A stretch of 64,000 nt of DNA from an uncultured Oscillospiraceae bacterium (GCA_910585735.1 CAJUEU010000002.1:30507-94506); one strand, 5' to 3'. Counted from the first letter of the stretch, positions 42,993-51,211 are shown. Notes: generated by a model not told the origin, from the sequence alone. Numbers and translations: made by a program.

Positions 42993-44021
42993 ATGAAAAC
43001 CTCAGATTTTTATTATGAGCTCCCCCCCGAGCTGATTGCTCAAACCCCATTGGAGCAGCGTGATGGTTCCAGACTTATGCGTCTGAATAAAGAGACTGGA
43101 GAAATTGGGCATTATCATTTTTTTGATCTTCCAGGCTTTCTAAAGCCGGGAGATTGCCTTGTTCTGAACGATTCCCGTGTTCTTCCCGCAAGACTGCTTG
43201 GCCACAGGGTTCCTTCTGGCGGTGCGGTGGAGATCCTGCTTTTGGTGGATCGTGGAAACAAAAAATGGGAATGTCTGGTTCGGCCTGGTCGAAAGCTTCA
43301 TCCGGGGCAGAAGGTCAGCTTTGGAGATGGTACTCTTTTGACCGCTGAGATTTTGGAAGAACTCCCCGGCGGAAATCGAATCGTTTCTTTCCATTATGAC
43401 GGAATTTTTCTGGAGATTCTGGAGCAGCTTGGTAAGATGCCTTTGCCACCTTATATCAAAGAGGAACTAAACGACCCCGGCCGTTATCAGACCGTCTATT
43501 CCAAAGAAGCTGGCTCCGCAGCCGCACCAACGGCAGGACTCCACTTTACCAAGGAACTTTTAAAGCGCATTGAAGATATGGGCGTCAAGGTTTGCTACGT
43601 GACCCTTCACGTAGGACTTGGAACCTTCCGTCCGGTAAAAGAGGAAGATCCTCTGGAGCATGAAATGCACTCTGAGTACTGCGTGATTTCGGCAGAGACC
43701 GCCGATATCGTCAATCAAACCAAGCGAGAGGGCGGCCGGGTCATCTGTGTCGGAACCACCTCCTGCCGCACCTTGGAAAGCTGGGCAGGGGAGGAGGGGC
43801 ATCTGAAGGAAAGCGCGGGATGGACCAACATTTATATTTACCCAGGGTACCGATTTAAGGTTTTAGACGGCTTGGTCACAAATTTTCATTTGCCGGAATC
43901 TACCTTGATCATGCTCGTTTCCGCATTGGCCGGCCGGGAACATATTTTGTCCGCCTACGAAGAAGCAGTCAAGGAACAATATCGCTTTTTCAGCTTTGGC
44001 GATGCGATGTTTATTTCTTAG
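42993..44021 (+). CDS. queA: S-adenosylmethionine:tRNA ribosyltransferase-isomerase
   Basis: QueA turns preQ1 in tRNA position 34 into epoxyqueuosine using the ribosyl part of SAM. The 342-residue protein begins FYYELPPELIAQTPLEQRDGSRLM and has VLNDSRVLPARL, ERYQTVY-like PGRYQTVYSKEAGSAAAPTAGLHFT, LHVGLGTFRPV and TNFHLPESTLIMLVSA, all standard. It is followed by tgt (33 bases) in the usual queuosine order. Confidence 0.98.
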   Translation: MKTSDFYYELPPELIAQTPLEQRDGSRLMRLNKETGEIGHYHFFDLPGFLKPGDCLVLNDSRVLPARLLGHRVPSGGAVEILLLVDRGNKKWECLVRPGRKLHPGQKVSFGDGTLLTAEILEELPGGNRIVSFHYDGIFLEILEQLGKMPLPPYIKEELNDPGRYQTVYSKEAGSAAAPTAGLHFTKELLKRIEDMGVKVCYVTLHVGLGTFRPVKEEDPLEHEMHSEYCVISAETADIVNQTKREGGRVICVGTTSCRTLESWAGEEGHLKESAGWTNIYIYPGYRFKVLDGLVTNFHLPESTLIMLVSALAGREHILSAYEEAVKEQYRFFSFGDAMFIS

Positions 44022-44053
44022 GAGAAACAGTATGGAAGGAAAGGAGTTTTTTC

Positions 44054-45184
44054 GTGTTTGATATAATAAAAACCGAAGACCGTGCCCGCCGCGGTGTATT
44101 TACCTGCTCCCACGGAACAGTCCAGACCCCCGTATTTATGAATGTGGGTACCCAGGGAGCCATTAAGGGCGGGGTCTCCGCCTGCGACCTGAAGGAGATC
44201 GGCTGTCAGGTCGAGCTCTCCAACACCTACCATCTTCATCTTCGTCCCGGAGACGACGTAGTCCGTACCATGGGTGGGCTACACAGATTTATGAATTGGA
44301 ACGGCCCCATTCTCACAGATTCTGGGGGATTTCAGGTGTTTTCCTTGGCCGGTCTTCGGAAAATCAAAGAGGAAGGCGTCTATTTTTCCTCCCACATTGA
44401 TGGGCGAAAGATTTTTATGGGCCCCGAGGAATCCATGCAGATCCAGTCAAATCTGGGCAGCGACATCGCTATGGCCTTTGATGAGTGCGTAGAGAACCCC
44501 GCAACCTATGATTATGCCAAAGCTTCCTGTGAACGTACTTATCGTTGGCTGGAACGGTGCAAGACTGAGCACGATCGCCTGAATTCTCTGCCGGACACCA
44601 TAAATCCCCAGCAGATGCTTTTTGGAATTAACCAAGGGGCTACATTTCCTGAGTTGCGGGTCTGGCATATGGAGGAGATCAAAAAGGTCGACTGTGACGG
44701 CTACGCCATTGGAGGTTTAGCGGTGGGAGAACCCACTGAAGTAATGTATGAGATCATTGACGCGGTCGAGCCCCATATGCCCAAAGAAAAGCCCCGGTAT
44801 CTCATGGGGGTGGGCACTCCTTCCAACATCATTGAAGCTGTCGCCAGAGGGATAGATTTTTTTGACTGTGTTATGCCGGCCCGAAACGCACGCCATGGTC
44901 GTCTTTATACCTGGGAAGGATCCATCAATCTGAAAAACGAAAAATATCGGCTGGATCCATCTCCCATTGATCCCACCTGCAGCTGTCCCGTCTGCAAGCA
45001 TTTTTCCAGGGCCTATCTTCGTCACCTCTTTGTGGCGGGGGAGATGCTTGCTATGCGCTTGGCTGTTCTGCATAATTTGTATTTTTACAACGATTTGATG
45101 TCTCGAATCAGGGCCGCTCTGGATGCTGGAGAATTTGCCTCTTTCCGGCAGAAGTACAGTGAAATGCTGGATCGACGGATTTAA
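44054..45184 (+). CDS. tgt: tRNA-guanine transglycosylase (queuine/preQ1)
   Basis: Tgt swaps G34 of Asn/Asp/His/Tyr tRNAs for preQ1. The 376-residue TIM-barrel enzyme has NTYHLHLRPGDD, the catalytic-site DSGGFQVFSL, FDECVENPA, GGLAVGEP and the zinc set near the C terminus (CSCPVCKHFSRAYLRHL). The start is GTG 44054 with AAGGAG upstream. It sits between queA and yajC, an arrangement common to many bacteria, including E. coli. Confidence 0.98.
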   Translation: MFDIIKTEDRARRGVFTCSHGTVQTPVFMNVGTQGAIKGGVSACDLKEIGCQVELSNTYHLHLRPGDDVVRTMGGLHRFMNWNGPILTDSGGFQVFSLAGLRKIKEEGVYFSSHIDGRKIFMGPEESMQIQSNLGSDIAMAFDECVENPATYDYAKASCERTYRWLERCKTEHDRLNSLPDTINPQQMLFGINQGATFPELRVWHMEEIKKVDCDGYAIGGLAVGEPTEVMYEIIDAVEPHMPKEKPRYLMGVGTPSNIIEAVARGIDFFDCVMPARNARHGRLYTWEGSINLKNEKYRLDPSPIDPTCSCPVCKHFSRAYLRHLFVAGEMLAMRLAVLHNLYFYNDLMSRIRAALDAGEFASFRQKYSEMLDRRI

Positions 45185-45196
45185 TTTTTTGAGGGC

Positions 45197-45225
45197 TTGC
45201 AAATTGTATTCATTTACGGTATACT
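45197..45225 (+). promoter_or_regulatory. Promoter of yajC
   Basis: TTGCAA (45197-45202) and TATACT (45220-45225) are separated by 17 bases in the tgt-yajC gap. Confidence 0.8.
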
Positions 45226-45266
45226 GAATAACACATGTTCCAGAAAAATATTTGGAGGAATCAATT

Positions 45267-45554
45267 ATGGGCGGCGAAATGACTCAAATGATCATTGTTA
45301 CAGTTGGTATGTTTGCGGTAATGTATTTTCTGATGATCCGGCCGGAAAGTAAGCGGAAAAAGCAGGAAGCGAAAATGCGTTCCGAGCTGGTAGTTGGTGA
45401 CGTGATCCAAACCATTGGCGGTATTATCGGCACCATTTGCGCGGTAAAAGATACCAGCATTGTTGTTGAGACTGGTGCGGACCGGGTCCGCATCGAGTTT
45501 GCAAAAGAGGCTGTGGCAGGTAAGCGCTCCACTCCTGCAGACACTTCGAAATAA
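45267..45554 (+). CDS. yajC: Preprotein translocase subunit YajC
   Basis: YajC is a one-helix accessory subunit of the SecDF translocon. The 95-residue protein has one membrane helix (about residues 4-22) followed by the family motif YFLMIRPESKRKKQEAKMR, then a small beta domain (VGDVIQTIGGIIGTI). Start: ATG 45267 after GGAGG; the frame extends to a TTG at 45252 inside that site. A promoter and a terminator bracket it, so it can be transcribed alone. Confidence 0.95.
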   Translation: MGGEMTQMIIVTVGMFAVMYFLMIRPESKRKKQEAKMRSELVVGDVIQTIGGIIGTICAVKDTSIVVETGADRVRIEFAKEAVAGKRSTPADTSK

Positions 45555-45561
45555 GCTGTTG

Positions 45562-45594
45562 AAACAGCACCGCAAAAATTGCGGTGCTGTTTTC
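45562..45594 (+). terminator. Terminator of yajC
   Basis: AAACAGCACCGCAA (45562-45575) pairs perfectly with TTGCGGTGCTGTTT (45579-45592) over a 3-base loop, then T. Confidence 0.9.
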
Positions 45595-45619
45595 ATATTC
45601 CAAAAGGACATGATAGCGT

Positions 45620-45660
45620 CCCTCTCAGCATAGGGTAAAGCAGCAACTATGCTGGGAGGG
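45620..45660 (+). promoter_or_regulatory. Hairpin covering the ribosome site of the TIGR04086 gene
   Basis: CCCTCTCAGCATAG (45620-45633) and CTATGCTGGGAGGG (45647-45660) form 14 continuous base pairs with one G-U and a 13-base loop. The 3' arm ends in GGGAGGG, the only Shine-Dalgarno sequence before the ATG at 45668. The folded RNA would block initiation. No U-tract follows. Confidence 0.75.
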
Positions 45661-45667
45661 TTATATT

Positions 45668-46102
45668 ATGCGAAGAAACGAAGAAGAACAAGGGATCGTA
45701 CTGTTCCAGTGGGGGAAATCGGTTTTTCTTGGGGGAGTGACAGCATTTCTCTTTTGTGTGCTATTTCTCTTTCTGGTTTCTATTGGAATATCAAATGGTC
45801 TTCTAAAAGCTGAGCAGGGACCCCAGGTTACTGTAGTAGCCTGTGTTTTAGGGAGCTTCTTAGGTGGTCTTCTGGCGGTAGGCCAGCACAAAGGACGCAA
45901 ATTGCTCATAGGTCTCGCTGTAGGTGGTATCCTATTTTTGCTTTTATTGACCTGCGGCATATTAATGTATGACAGCTTCTCTTTAGAGAACGGGGGAATT
46001 GAGCTTCTTGGTGGGACCCTGTGCGGAGGCGGAGCCGCCGGCATTTTAACCGGGGGAGGGAAGCGGCACAAATTGTCACCCCCAAAAAAGCGCAGACGTT
46101 GA
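45668..46102 (+). CDS. TIGR04086 family membrane protein
   Basis: The 144-residue protein has about four membrane helices and a basic tail (KRHKLSPPKKRRR). Length, topology and its place directly after yajC match TIGR04086, a family of unknown function seen beside yajC in Clostridia, often followed by the SCIFF peptide genes. No such peptide gene is found here. The ATG at 45668 is served by GGGAGGG (45654-45660), which lies in a strong hairpin. Confidence 0.8.
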   Translation: MRRNEEEQGIVLFQWGKSVFLGGVTAFLFCVLFLFLVSIGISNGLLKAEQGPQVTVVACVLGSFLGGLLAVGQHKGRKLLIGLAVGGILFLLLLTCGILMYDSFSLENGGIELLGGTLCGGGAAGILTGGGKRHKLSPPKKRRR

Positions 46103-46437
46103 CAGTTTTTCTCAAGTGTCAACGCACTGAATTTTCCACAGGTTACATAACTGAGACATCCAAAATGTGGTGAACAATCAAAATGCGCCACACTATATCT
46201 TGGTAATCATCCATTTTTCAAAGTCCACAACGAAGTACCATTTTCTTGTTTCCGTTCCACTGTTTACATAATATATTTTACATAACTTTTATAAATAACA
46301 AAAATATTTCAAAAAAGTCTTGCGTTATCCAGAAAAGTAGATTAAAATAGGGATACGTCTTTTTCGCATCAGTTTTTCCGCAGCATAGCCTTGTCCTCAC
46401 CAACATATAAATTGGATATGTTGTGGGGGTGAGTTCT
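46103..46437. other. AT-rich intergenic stretch with a spoIIM promoter
   Basis: No open frame of coding character is seen. GTTGACA...TGTCAAC (about 46098-46123) can form a hairpin just after the TIGR04086 stop. The 46200-46320 part is very A/T-rich and could serve as an UP element for the promoter at 46320. Two near-matches to DnaA boxes (TTTTCCACA, TTATCCAGA) are present but too few to suggest an origin. Confidence 0.6.
46320..46348 (+). promoter_or_regulatory. Promoter of spoIIM-xerD
   Basis: TTGCGT (46320-46325) and TAAAAT (46343-46348) are 17 bases apart, a vegetative-type promoter 90 bases before the start. Confidence 0.65.
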
Positions 46438-47067
46438 GTGCGAAAAGCAGTAGCGGGATTCTGGTGGCCGCCGGCATCTGAGGGCGTCGTGGCTCTTGTT
46501 GTGACGGCGTTCTTTTTTGCCCTTGGCAGTTTTCTTGGTTTTGCGGCCTCCTCGGCCGCATCCGCGGATGGCGCCGAGGCAACGCGCATTTACTTGGAAC
46601 ATTTTTTATCCGTTGCCCAGGAAGGTCAGTGGGTTTATCCGGGGGTACTTTCTTTTTTGTGGGAATCCCTTCGCTGGCCGCTCGTTGCTTTGTTATTTGG
46701 TTTTTCAGCTCTCGGCCTGATCTGTCTCCCTGTTTTGAGCGGGATACGGGGCTTCGTTCTTACTTTTTCCGTAGGCGCTTTTGTTGAGGCCTATGGGCCA
46801 AACGGTGCGACGGCTGCATTGCTGATTCTGGGTATCCCTGCGCTTATGTCTGTTCCTGCCTTTTTTCTTTTGTCTGCGCAAAGCTTCTCCGCTTCCTGTA
46901 AATTAGCGTCCAGAGGGTCCGGGCAGGGAAAGCGTGATCTCCCTTATCAGCGTGCTTATTTGTTCCGTTGTATATTGAGCGCGTCATTTTTAGGGATAAG
47001 CATGATACTTGATTGGTTTCTGGTACCAACACTGACCGGGGGCTGGGCCAGCATTTTGCTTGGTTGA
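46438..47067 (+). CDS. spoIIM: SpoIIM-family membrane protein
   Basis: The 209-residue protein has five or so membrane helices in the SpoIIM (stage II sporulation protein M) pattern, with VVTAFFFALGSFLGF as first helix and an LPVLSGIRGFVLTF segment. SpoIIM is part of the DMP peptidoglycan hydrolase complex, with SpoIID and SpoIIP, during engulfment. Start: GTG 46438 with GGGGGTGAG upstream, the same kind of site as used by yunB. The SpoIID-like protein of this window may be a partner. xerD follows by 27 bases. Confidence 0.85.
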   Translation: MRKAVAGFWWPPASEGVVALVVTAFFFALGSFLGFAASSAASADGAEATRIYLEHFLSVAQEGQWVYPGVLSFLWESLRWPLVALLFGFSALGLICLPVLSGIRGFVLTFSVGAFVEAYGPNGATAALLILGIPALMSVPAFFLLSAQSFSASCKLASRGSGQGKRDLPYQRAYLFRCILSASFLGISMILDWFLVPTLTGGWASILLG

Positions 47068-47094
47068 TTCGGTTTCACAAAGAGGGTGAAGAGA

Positions 47095-47973
47095 GTGGAT
47101 CTGCTAAAAATGTATCAGCAATATTTGATTGAGGTTAAAAATTCCTCAGAAAATACGCTGAGTTCATATTCTCGCGACATTGAGCAATATTTGCGCTGGT
47201 TGGAGACAACAGACCTTTCTCCTCAAAGCGCTTCTCAGGTAGATGTGGATCATTATACAAAATATCTTCTTGGTCTTGGTAAGTCTGTGGCTACCGCCAC
47301 CCGCTCTCTTGCTTCTCTCAAATCTTTCTATAGCTTTCTTCTTCGTGAAGGGATCGTTTCGGTCAATCCCGCCAAAGGCGTTGTTTTGGAAAAAATCGAA
47401 CGCAAGCTGCCTCAGGTTTTGAGCAACAAGGAAGTTGATCTATTTCTTGAACAACCCGACCCGCGGGATACAAAGGGATGTCGGGATAAGGCTATGCTCG
47501 AACTGCTTTACGCTACAGGCATCCGCGTTACCGAGCTTATTGACCTCAATTTGGAGCATCTGAACCTGAGCGCTGGTTTTCTGCGTTGTGTGACAAAGAA
47601 AAAAGAACGGATCATCCCTCTTTACTCAACCGCCGTCCGGGCCTTGGCGGATTATATTGAGCATGTGCGCCCCCAGTTGATTGAGCAGCCCGACGAGCGA
47701 GCTCTCTTTGTAAATATGAATGGTTCTCGCATGTCCCGGCAAGGTTTTTGGAAAATCATTAAACATTATCAGGATCAGGCGGGAATCCAAAAGGAAATCA
47801 CACCCCATACGCTTCGTCATTCCTTTGCCACCCATCTTTTGGAGAACGGCGCGGATCTTCGCTCTATTCAGGAAATGCTGGGACATGCCGATATTGCCTC
47901 CACCCAAGTCTATACGCAAGTTATCAATCAGAAGTTGAAAGATGTCTATAACAGGGCGCATCCCCGCACTTGA
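47095..47973 (+). CDS. xerD: Site-specific tyrosine recombinase XerD
   Basis: XerD resolves chromosome dimers at dif. The 292-residue protein has the N-terminal SAM-like core-binding domain (about residues 1-95) and a catalytic domain with Arg144 (GIRVTEL), His238 and Arg241 (HTLRHSFATHLL), His264 (LGHADI) and Tyr273 (STQVYTQV). Start: GTG 47095 with GAGGG 9 bases upstream; another GTG at 47086 overlaps that site. Linkage to spoIIM is known from Bacillus and supports the housekeeping role. No dif site was identified. Confidence 0.93.
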   Translation: MDLLKMYQQYLIEVKNSSENTLSSYSRDIEQYLRWLETTDLSPQSASQVDVDHYTKYLLGLGKSVATATRSLASLKSFYSFLLREGIVSVNPAKGVVLEKIERKLPQVLSNKEVDLFLEQPDPRDTKGCRDKAMLELLYATGIRVTELIDLNLEHLNLSAGFLRCVTKKKERIIPLYSTAVRALADYIEHVRPQLIEQPDERALFVNMNGSRMSRQGFWKIIKHYQDQAGIQKEITPHTLRHSFATHLLENGADLRSIQEMLGHADIASTQVYTQVINQKLKDVYNRAHPRT

Positions 47974-48008
47974 AACCGTGAGTCATTTCAAAAAGACTCA
48001 CGGTTTTT
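47973..48008 (+). terminator. Terminator of spoIIM-xerD
   Basis: AAACCGTGAGTC (47973-47984) pairs with GACTCACGGTTT (47995-48006), then TT. It begins at the xerD stop codon. Confidence 0.85.
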
Positions 48009-48046
48009 CAAATACTGCCAAAATTTTTTGTTTTCATATTTTTCTA

Positions 48047-48075
48047 TTGAAATATGACCTCATAAGAGGTATACT
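48047..48075 (+). promoter_or_regulatory. Promoter of the DUF1858 gene
   Basis: TTGAAA (48047-48052) and TATACT (48070-48075) are 17 bases apart, 35 bases before the start. Confidence 0.85.
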
Positions 48076-48109
48076 ATTGACGCATCAAGATTTTTTGGAG
48101 GTTTTTCTT

Positions 48110-48316
48110 ATGGCGAAAATTACAAAAGACACCATCATCGGAGAAATTTTGGATATTGCTCCCGAGACCGCTCCCGTATTTATGTCCATTGGAATGCACT
48201 GTCTTGGTTGTCCCGCTTCCCGCGGAGAAACTGTAGAACAGGCCTGCATGGTTCACGGCGTTGATGTGGATGAGCTTTTGGCCGCGATCAATCAGCTGAT
48301 TCCCGCTGAGCAGTAA
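48110..48316 (+). CDS. DUF1858 domain protein (redox-disulfide type)
   Basis: The 68-residue protein is a single DUF1858 domain, often found with hybrid-cluster proteins and thought to hold a redox-active cysteine pair. ITKDTIIGEILDIAPETAPVF is followed by GMHCLGCPASRGETVEQAC, with Cys29 and Cys32 in CLGC. GGAGG lies upstream of the ATG. It has its own promoter and terminator and so is a one-gene unit, probably strongly expressed in an anaerobe. Its partner is unknown. Confidence 0.9.
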   Translation: MAKITKDTIIGEILDIAPETAPVFMSIGMHCLGCPASRGETVEQACMVHGVDVDELLAAINQLIPAEQ

Positions 48317-48318
48317 TG

Positions 48319-48346
48319 AAAGGAGCGGCTTTGCCGCTCCTTTTTT
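48319..48346 (+). terminator. Terminator of the DUF1858 gene
   Basis: AAAGGAGCGGC (48319-48329) pairs with GCCGCTCCTTT (48333-48343) over a 3-base loop, followed by TTT. Confidence 0.95.
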
Positions 48347-48376
48347 CTCGCCATAAGGAAAGGAGGCCCCTTGCCC

Positions 48377-49096
48377 ATGAAACGATTTTTTTCTCTTTCA
48401 CCGCGCCTTCAAACTGTAGCAGATTTGGTGCCTCACGGAAAAGCTTGTGCAGATATTGGCACAGACCATGGACGCCTTCCTGTTTGGCTCCTTCATCACA
48501 AACGAATTCCATTCGCCGTCGCAACCGACCTGCGCCCCAAGCCTTTGGCATGCGCCAAAAGCCTGGCGGCGCAATGGGAAATTAGCGAATCACAAATATC
48601 CTTTCGTTTGTGTGATGGACTCACTGGTGTTCATCCAGAGGAGGCCCAAACCATCACAATTACGGGAATGGGTGGAGAAACGATTGCCGACATTTTGGAT
48701 GCCTCAAGTTGGGTCAAAGAGCCAAGGCACTGCTATATTCTTCAGGCCATGAGCGGAACGGAAGGACTTCGGCGTTATCTTTCAGAAAACGGTTTTTCAA
48801 TTCGCAGAGAATGCCTGGTAGAGGAAACTGGAGTGATCTATATCGTTCTGGTGGCCGAATATGAGCAAGATCTCCCATTGTCCCCAGGAGAAATTTGGGT
48901 CGGAAGACAATCTTCAGAGCTTCAGGCCCCTCTTCGGAGCCGCTATTTGAATCAGGAGCTAACTAAGCTGCGTTGCGCCATTTTCGGACTGGAGCATTCA
49001 AAGCAGCCGGAAGACTTCGCCAAAAAGAAAATGTATGAGCTTGCGGCTCAGGAAATATCTCAAATGAAAAAGGAGTGGGACATGTGGCAACCGTAA
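48377..49096 (+). CDS. trmK: tRNA (adenine-N1) methyltransferase TrmK
   Basis: TrmK methylates A22 of several tRNAs in Firmicutes. The 239-residue SAM enzyme has RLQTVADLVPHGKACADIGTDHGRLP with the SAM-binding GTDHG, then ITGMGGETIADIL and the helical C-terminal region. ATG 48377 is taken as start because AGGAGG (48361-48366) is 10 bases upstream; a TTG at 48371 is closer than usual. It overlaps the next gene by 13 bases, the trmK-yqfO order known in Bacillus. Confidence 0.92.
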   Translation: MKRFFSLSPRLQTVADLVPHGKACADIGTDHGRLPVWLLHHKRIPFAVATDLRPKPLACAKSLAAQWEISESQISFRLCDGLTGVHPEEAQTITITGMGGETIADILDASSWVKEPRHCYILQAMSGTEGLRRYLSENGFSIRRECLVEETGVIYIVLVAEYEQDLPLSPGEIWVGRQSSELQAPLRSRYLNQELTKLRCAIFGLEHSKQPEDFAKKKMYELAAQEISQMKKEWDMWQP

Positions 49097-49878
49097 AAGA
49101 AATTTATACATACCTGGATCAGTTGGCTCCTTTTTCTCTTCAAATGGATTTTGACAACTCTGGCTTTTTGGTTGGCAGGGGAGAAGCTGAGGTCAAAAAG
49201 CTCATGATAGCGCTGGATATTACCAACGACGTAGTGGCTGAAGCCCGGGAAGCAAGCTGTGACTTGATCATTTCTCACCATCCCATTATTTTTCACCCTG
49301 CCAAGGCTATTACAGATGCAGAGCCAACAGGGAGCTGTATTTTGAGTTTAATCGAAAATCATATAGCAGCCATTTGCGCACACACCAATCTGGACGTTGC
49401 GGAGTACGGTGTCAACGACGCTTTGGCTCAGGCTTTGCAGCTCACCGAGCTTTCCGTGCTTCATCAGGAGGGGGTAGATCATCAGGGGAAGCCTTACGGC
49501 ATTGGCCGGATCGGAACAGTAGCAAGGCACATGACCGCAAAAAACTTTTCCCTTCAAGTCCAAAACCAACTTCACGCCTTTGGCCTCCGCCTGGAAGATG
49601 CGGGAAGGCCGGTCAAAAAAGTGGCGGTTGGCGGGGGAGCGTGCGGAGAGTATCTTTTCGAGGCGGCTCAAAAAGGGTGCGATACCTTTGTGACCTCAGA
49701 TGTGAAATACAATACCTTCCTTGACGCAAGGGCCTTAGGGATCAATTTGATCGATGCGGGACACTTTTCGACCGAAAATGTGATTTGTCCCATTTTATCC
49801 CAATGGATAACGGCAAAATTTCCAGGTATCGAGACTATGATCTCCCAAAATCATAAAGAGGTATTTTCTTGCATATAA
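49084..49878 (+). CDS. NIF3/YqfO-family metal-binding protein
   Basis: The 264-residue protein is a NIF3-like dinuclear-metal hydrolase-fold protein. Metal-binding motifs include LIISHHPIIFHP (His pair), AHTNLDVAEYGVNDAL and GHFSTEN near the end. Its function is uncertain; relatives are linked to GTP cyclohydrolase-like folds and metal handling. The central regulatory insert of long YqfO is absent. It starts with GTG 49084, with AAGGAG 8 bases upstream, inside the end of trmK, indicating coupled translation. Confidence 0.92.
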   Translation: MATVKEIYTYLDQLAPFSLQMDFDNSGFLVGRGEAEVKKLMIALDITNDVVAEAREASCDLIISHHPIIFHPAKAITDAEPTGSCILSLIENHIAAICAHTNLDVAEYGVNDALAQALQLTELSVLHQEGVDHQGKPYGIGRIGTVARHMTAKNFSLQVQNQLHAFGLRLEDAGRPVKKVAVGGGACGEYLFEAAQKGCDTFVTSDVKYNTFLDARALGINLIDAGHFSTENVICPILSQWITAKFPGIETMISQNHKEVFSCI

Positions 49879-49881
49879 CCG

Positions 49882-49910
49882 TTGCAAAAATTCTTACTCT
49901 GTGATAAAAT
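49882..49910 (+). promoter_or_regulatory. Promoter of yebC
   Basis: TTGCAA (49882-49887) and TAAAAT (49905-49910) with 17-base spacing, 37 bases before the start. Confidence 0.85.
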
Positions 49911-49946
49911 ATGAAAGAAATTCTGTTTAGAAGGGATAGATTCCAA

Positions 49947-50675
49947 ATGTCTGGACATTCAAAATGGCATAACATCCAAAAAACGAAGGGCGCCATGGAT
50001 GCCAAACGGTCTGCCGCTTTTACCAAAATCGCAAAGGAAATGATCGTTGCGGTCAAGACCGGCGGCAGCGGTGATCCGGCAAATAACTCCCGTTTGGCCA
50101 CCGTAATTGCCAAAGCCCGGGCCGCTAACATGCCCAATGATAACATCAAGCGTACCATTGACCGGGCGCTTGGTTCCGGCAATACCGACAGCTATGAAAG
50201 CGTTACCTATGAGGGCTATGGACCTTCTGGCGTTGCCATTATTGTAGATGCCCTTACCGATAACCGGCAGCGCACCGCCCCGGAAGTTCGTCATTTGCTG
50301 GATAAGTACGGCAAGGGCTTGGGTGCTACCGGCTGTGTTTCCTGGTCCTTCGACCAGAAAGGCGTTATTATTATCGAAAAAGAGGACCTGGATGAAGACA
50401 CGATGATGATGGACGCCCTGGATGCAGGCGCTGAGGACATGACGGCCGATGGCGACGTATTCGAGATCACTACCACCCCCGACGCTTTCGGTGGCGTCTT
50501 GGAGGCCTTGGAAGGAAAAGGATACTCCTTTGTCAACGCCGCCGTTGAGATGGTTCCCCAGAATTACGTGAAGCTGGAGTCTGAAGAAGACATTAAAAAT
50601 ATGGAAAAGCTCATTGACCTGCTGGAAGACAACGACGACGTTCAAAATGTTTGGCATAACTGGGAACAGGAATAA
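49947..50675 (+). CDS. yebC: YebC/PmpR family translation/transcription factor
   Basis: The 242-residue protein is a YebC family member: it begins MSGHSKWHNIQ, then DAKRSAAFTKIAKEM, DNIKRTIDRALG and EGYGPSGVAIIVDALTDNR. The family has been described as DNA-binding regulators, and more recently as factors that help ribosomes at difficult peptide stretches. Start: ATG 49947 with AGAAGGGA; the frame is open to 49911 but lacks the site. It is expressed alone, between promoter and terminator. Confidence 0.95.
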   Translation: MSGHSKWHNIQKTKGAMDAKRSAAFTKIAKEMIVAVKTGGSGDPANNSRLATVIAKARAANMPNDNIKRTIDRALGSGNTDSYESVTYEGYGPSGVAIIVDALTDNRQRTAPEVRHLLDKYGKGLGATGCVSWSFDQKGVIIIEKEDLDEDTMMMDALDAGAEDMTADGDVFEITTTPDAFGGVLEALEGKGYSFVNAAVEMVPQNYVKLESEEDIKNMEKLIDLLEDNDDVQNVWHNWEQE

Positions 50676-50686
50676 TTTTCAAAAGA

Positions 50687-50718
50687 GAAGGGACACCGCT
50701 TATTTGCGGTGTCCCTTC
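50687..50718. terminator. Bidirectional terminator of yebC and rnpB
   Basis: GAAGGGACACCGC (50687-50699) pairs perfectly with GCGGTGTCCCTTC (50706-50718). It lies between yebC and the 3' end of the minus-strand RNase P RNA. Confidence 0.85.
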
Positions 50719-50724
50719 ATATAT

Positions 50725-51073
50725 GCAAGTAAGCCTGTAAGCCGGGTTCTGTCTTTTAAGACAGCCATCTATCTCGACGTACCGTTGCCGGTACGCTCCA
50801 GCCGCCTCCTGAGAACAACCGGGCCGGTCATGTGTTCTCCCACGGCGTTGCTCCGGATAGAGTTTACAGCGATGGACGCTTCCACGCCATCGGGTGAGCT
50901 CTTACCTCACCTTTCCACCTTTGCCTGCCGAAAGGCAGGTAGTCTATTTCTGTTGCCCTTTTCCTAGGGTCGCCCCCGGCGGGTGTTACCCGTTATCCTT
51001 GCCCTATGGAGCCCGGACTTTCCTCACGCTCGGGCCTTTCGCCCCGTTCGCGCGGCTGTCCAGCTTGCTTGCG
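50725..51073 (-). ncRNA. rnpB: RNase P RNA (class A)
   Basis: The minus strand carries the universally conserved GAGGAAAGTCCGGGCTCC near its 5' end, the AACGGGTAACACCCGCC region, and ACAGAACCCGGCTTACA near its 3' end. The ends pair as helix P1: GCAAGCAAGC at the 5' end with GCTTACTTGC at the 3' end (one mismatch). The catalytic RNA trims tRNA 5' leaders. The long extension helices fit the ancestral type A more than the Bacillus type B. The 5' end is placed 7 bases from the promoter -10, and it ends before a terminator shared with yebC. Confidence 0.97.
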
Positions 51074-51079
51074 AGCTTT

Positions 51080-51108
51080 ATTTTATCGCAATTCCGGCGG
51101 AAAGTCAA
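51080..51108 (-). promoter_or_regulatory. Promoter of rnpB
   Basis: On the minus strand TTGACT (forward 51103-51108) and TAAAAT (forward 51080-51085) are 17 bases apart and point at the mature 5' end near 51073. Confidence 0.9.
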
Positions 51109-51118
51109 ACCTTCAAAC

Positions 51119-51147
51119 TTGAAATCTTTTATAAAAACATGTATAAT
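51119..51147 (+). promoter_or_regulatory. Promoter of murD
   Basis: TTGAAA (51119-51124) and a perfect TATAAT (51142-51147), 17 bases apart. Its -35 is 10 bases from that of the divergent rnpB promoter. Confidence 0.85.
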
Positions 51148-51211
51148 TGATTTTACCCTTTGCCAGCATATTCTGTTGTGTCGATTTGATCTTATGTAAG
51201 GAGAACGAATT

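Noticed and set aside
46103..46437. Replication origin suggested by A/T-richness and DnaA-like boxes
   Set aside because: Only two imperfect boxes are found and the flanking genes (TIGR04086, spoIIM) are not origin neighbours.
47095..47973. XerD and the second recombinase as signs of a mobile element
   Set aside because: No attachment repeats, cargo or composition change is seen; the first is in the conserved spoIIM-xerD pair and the second is surrounded by core-type genes.
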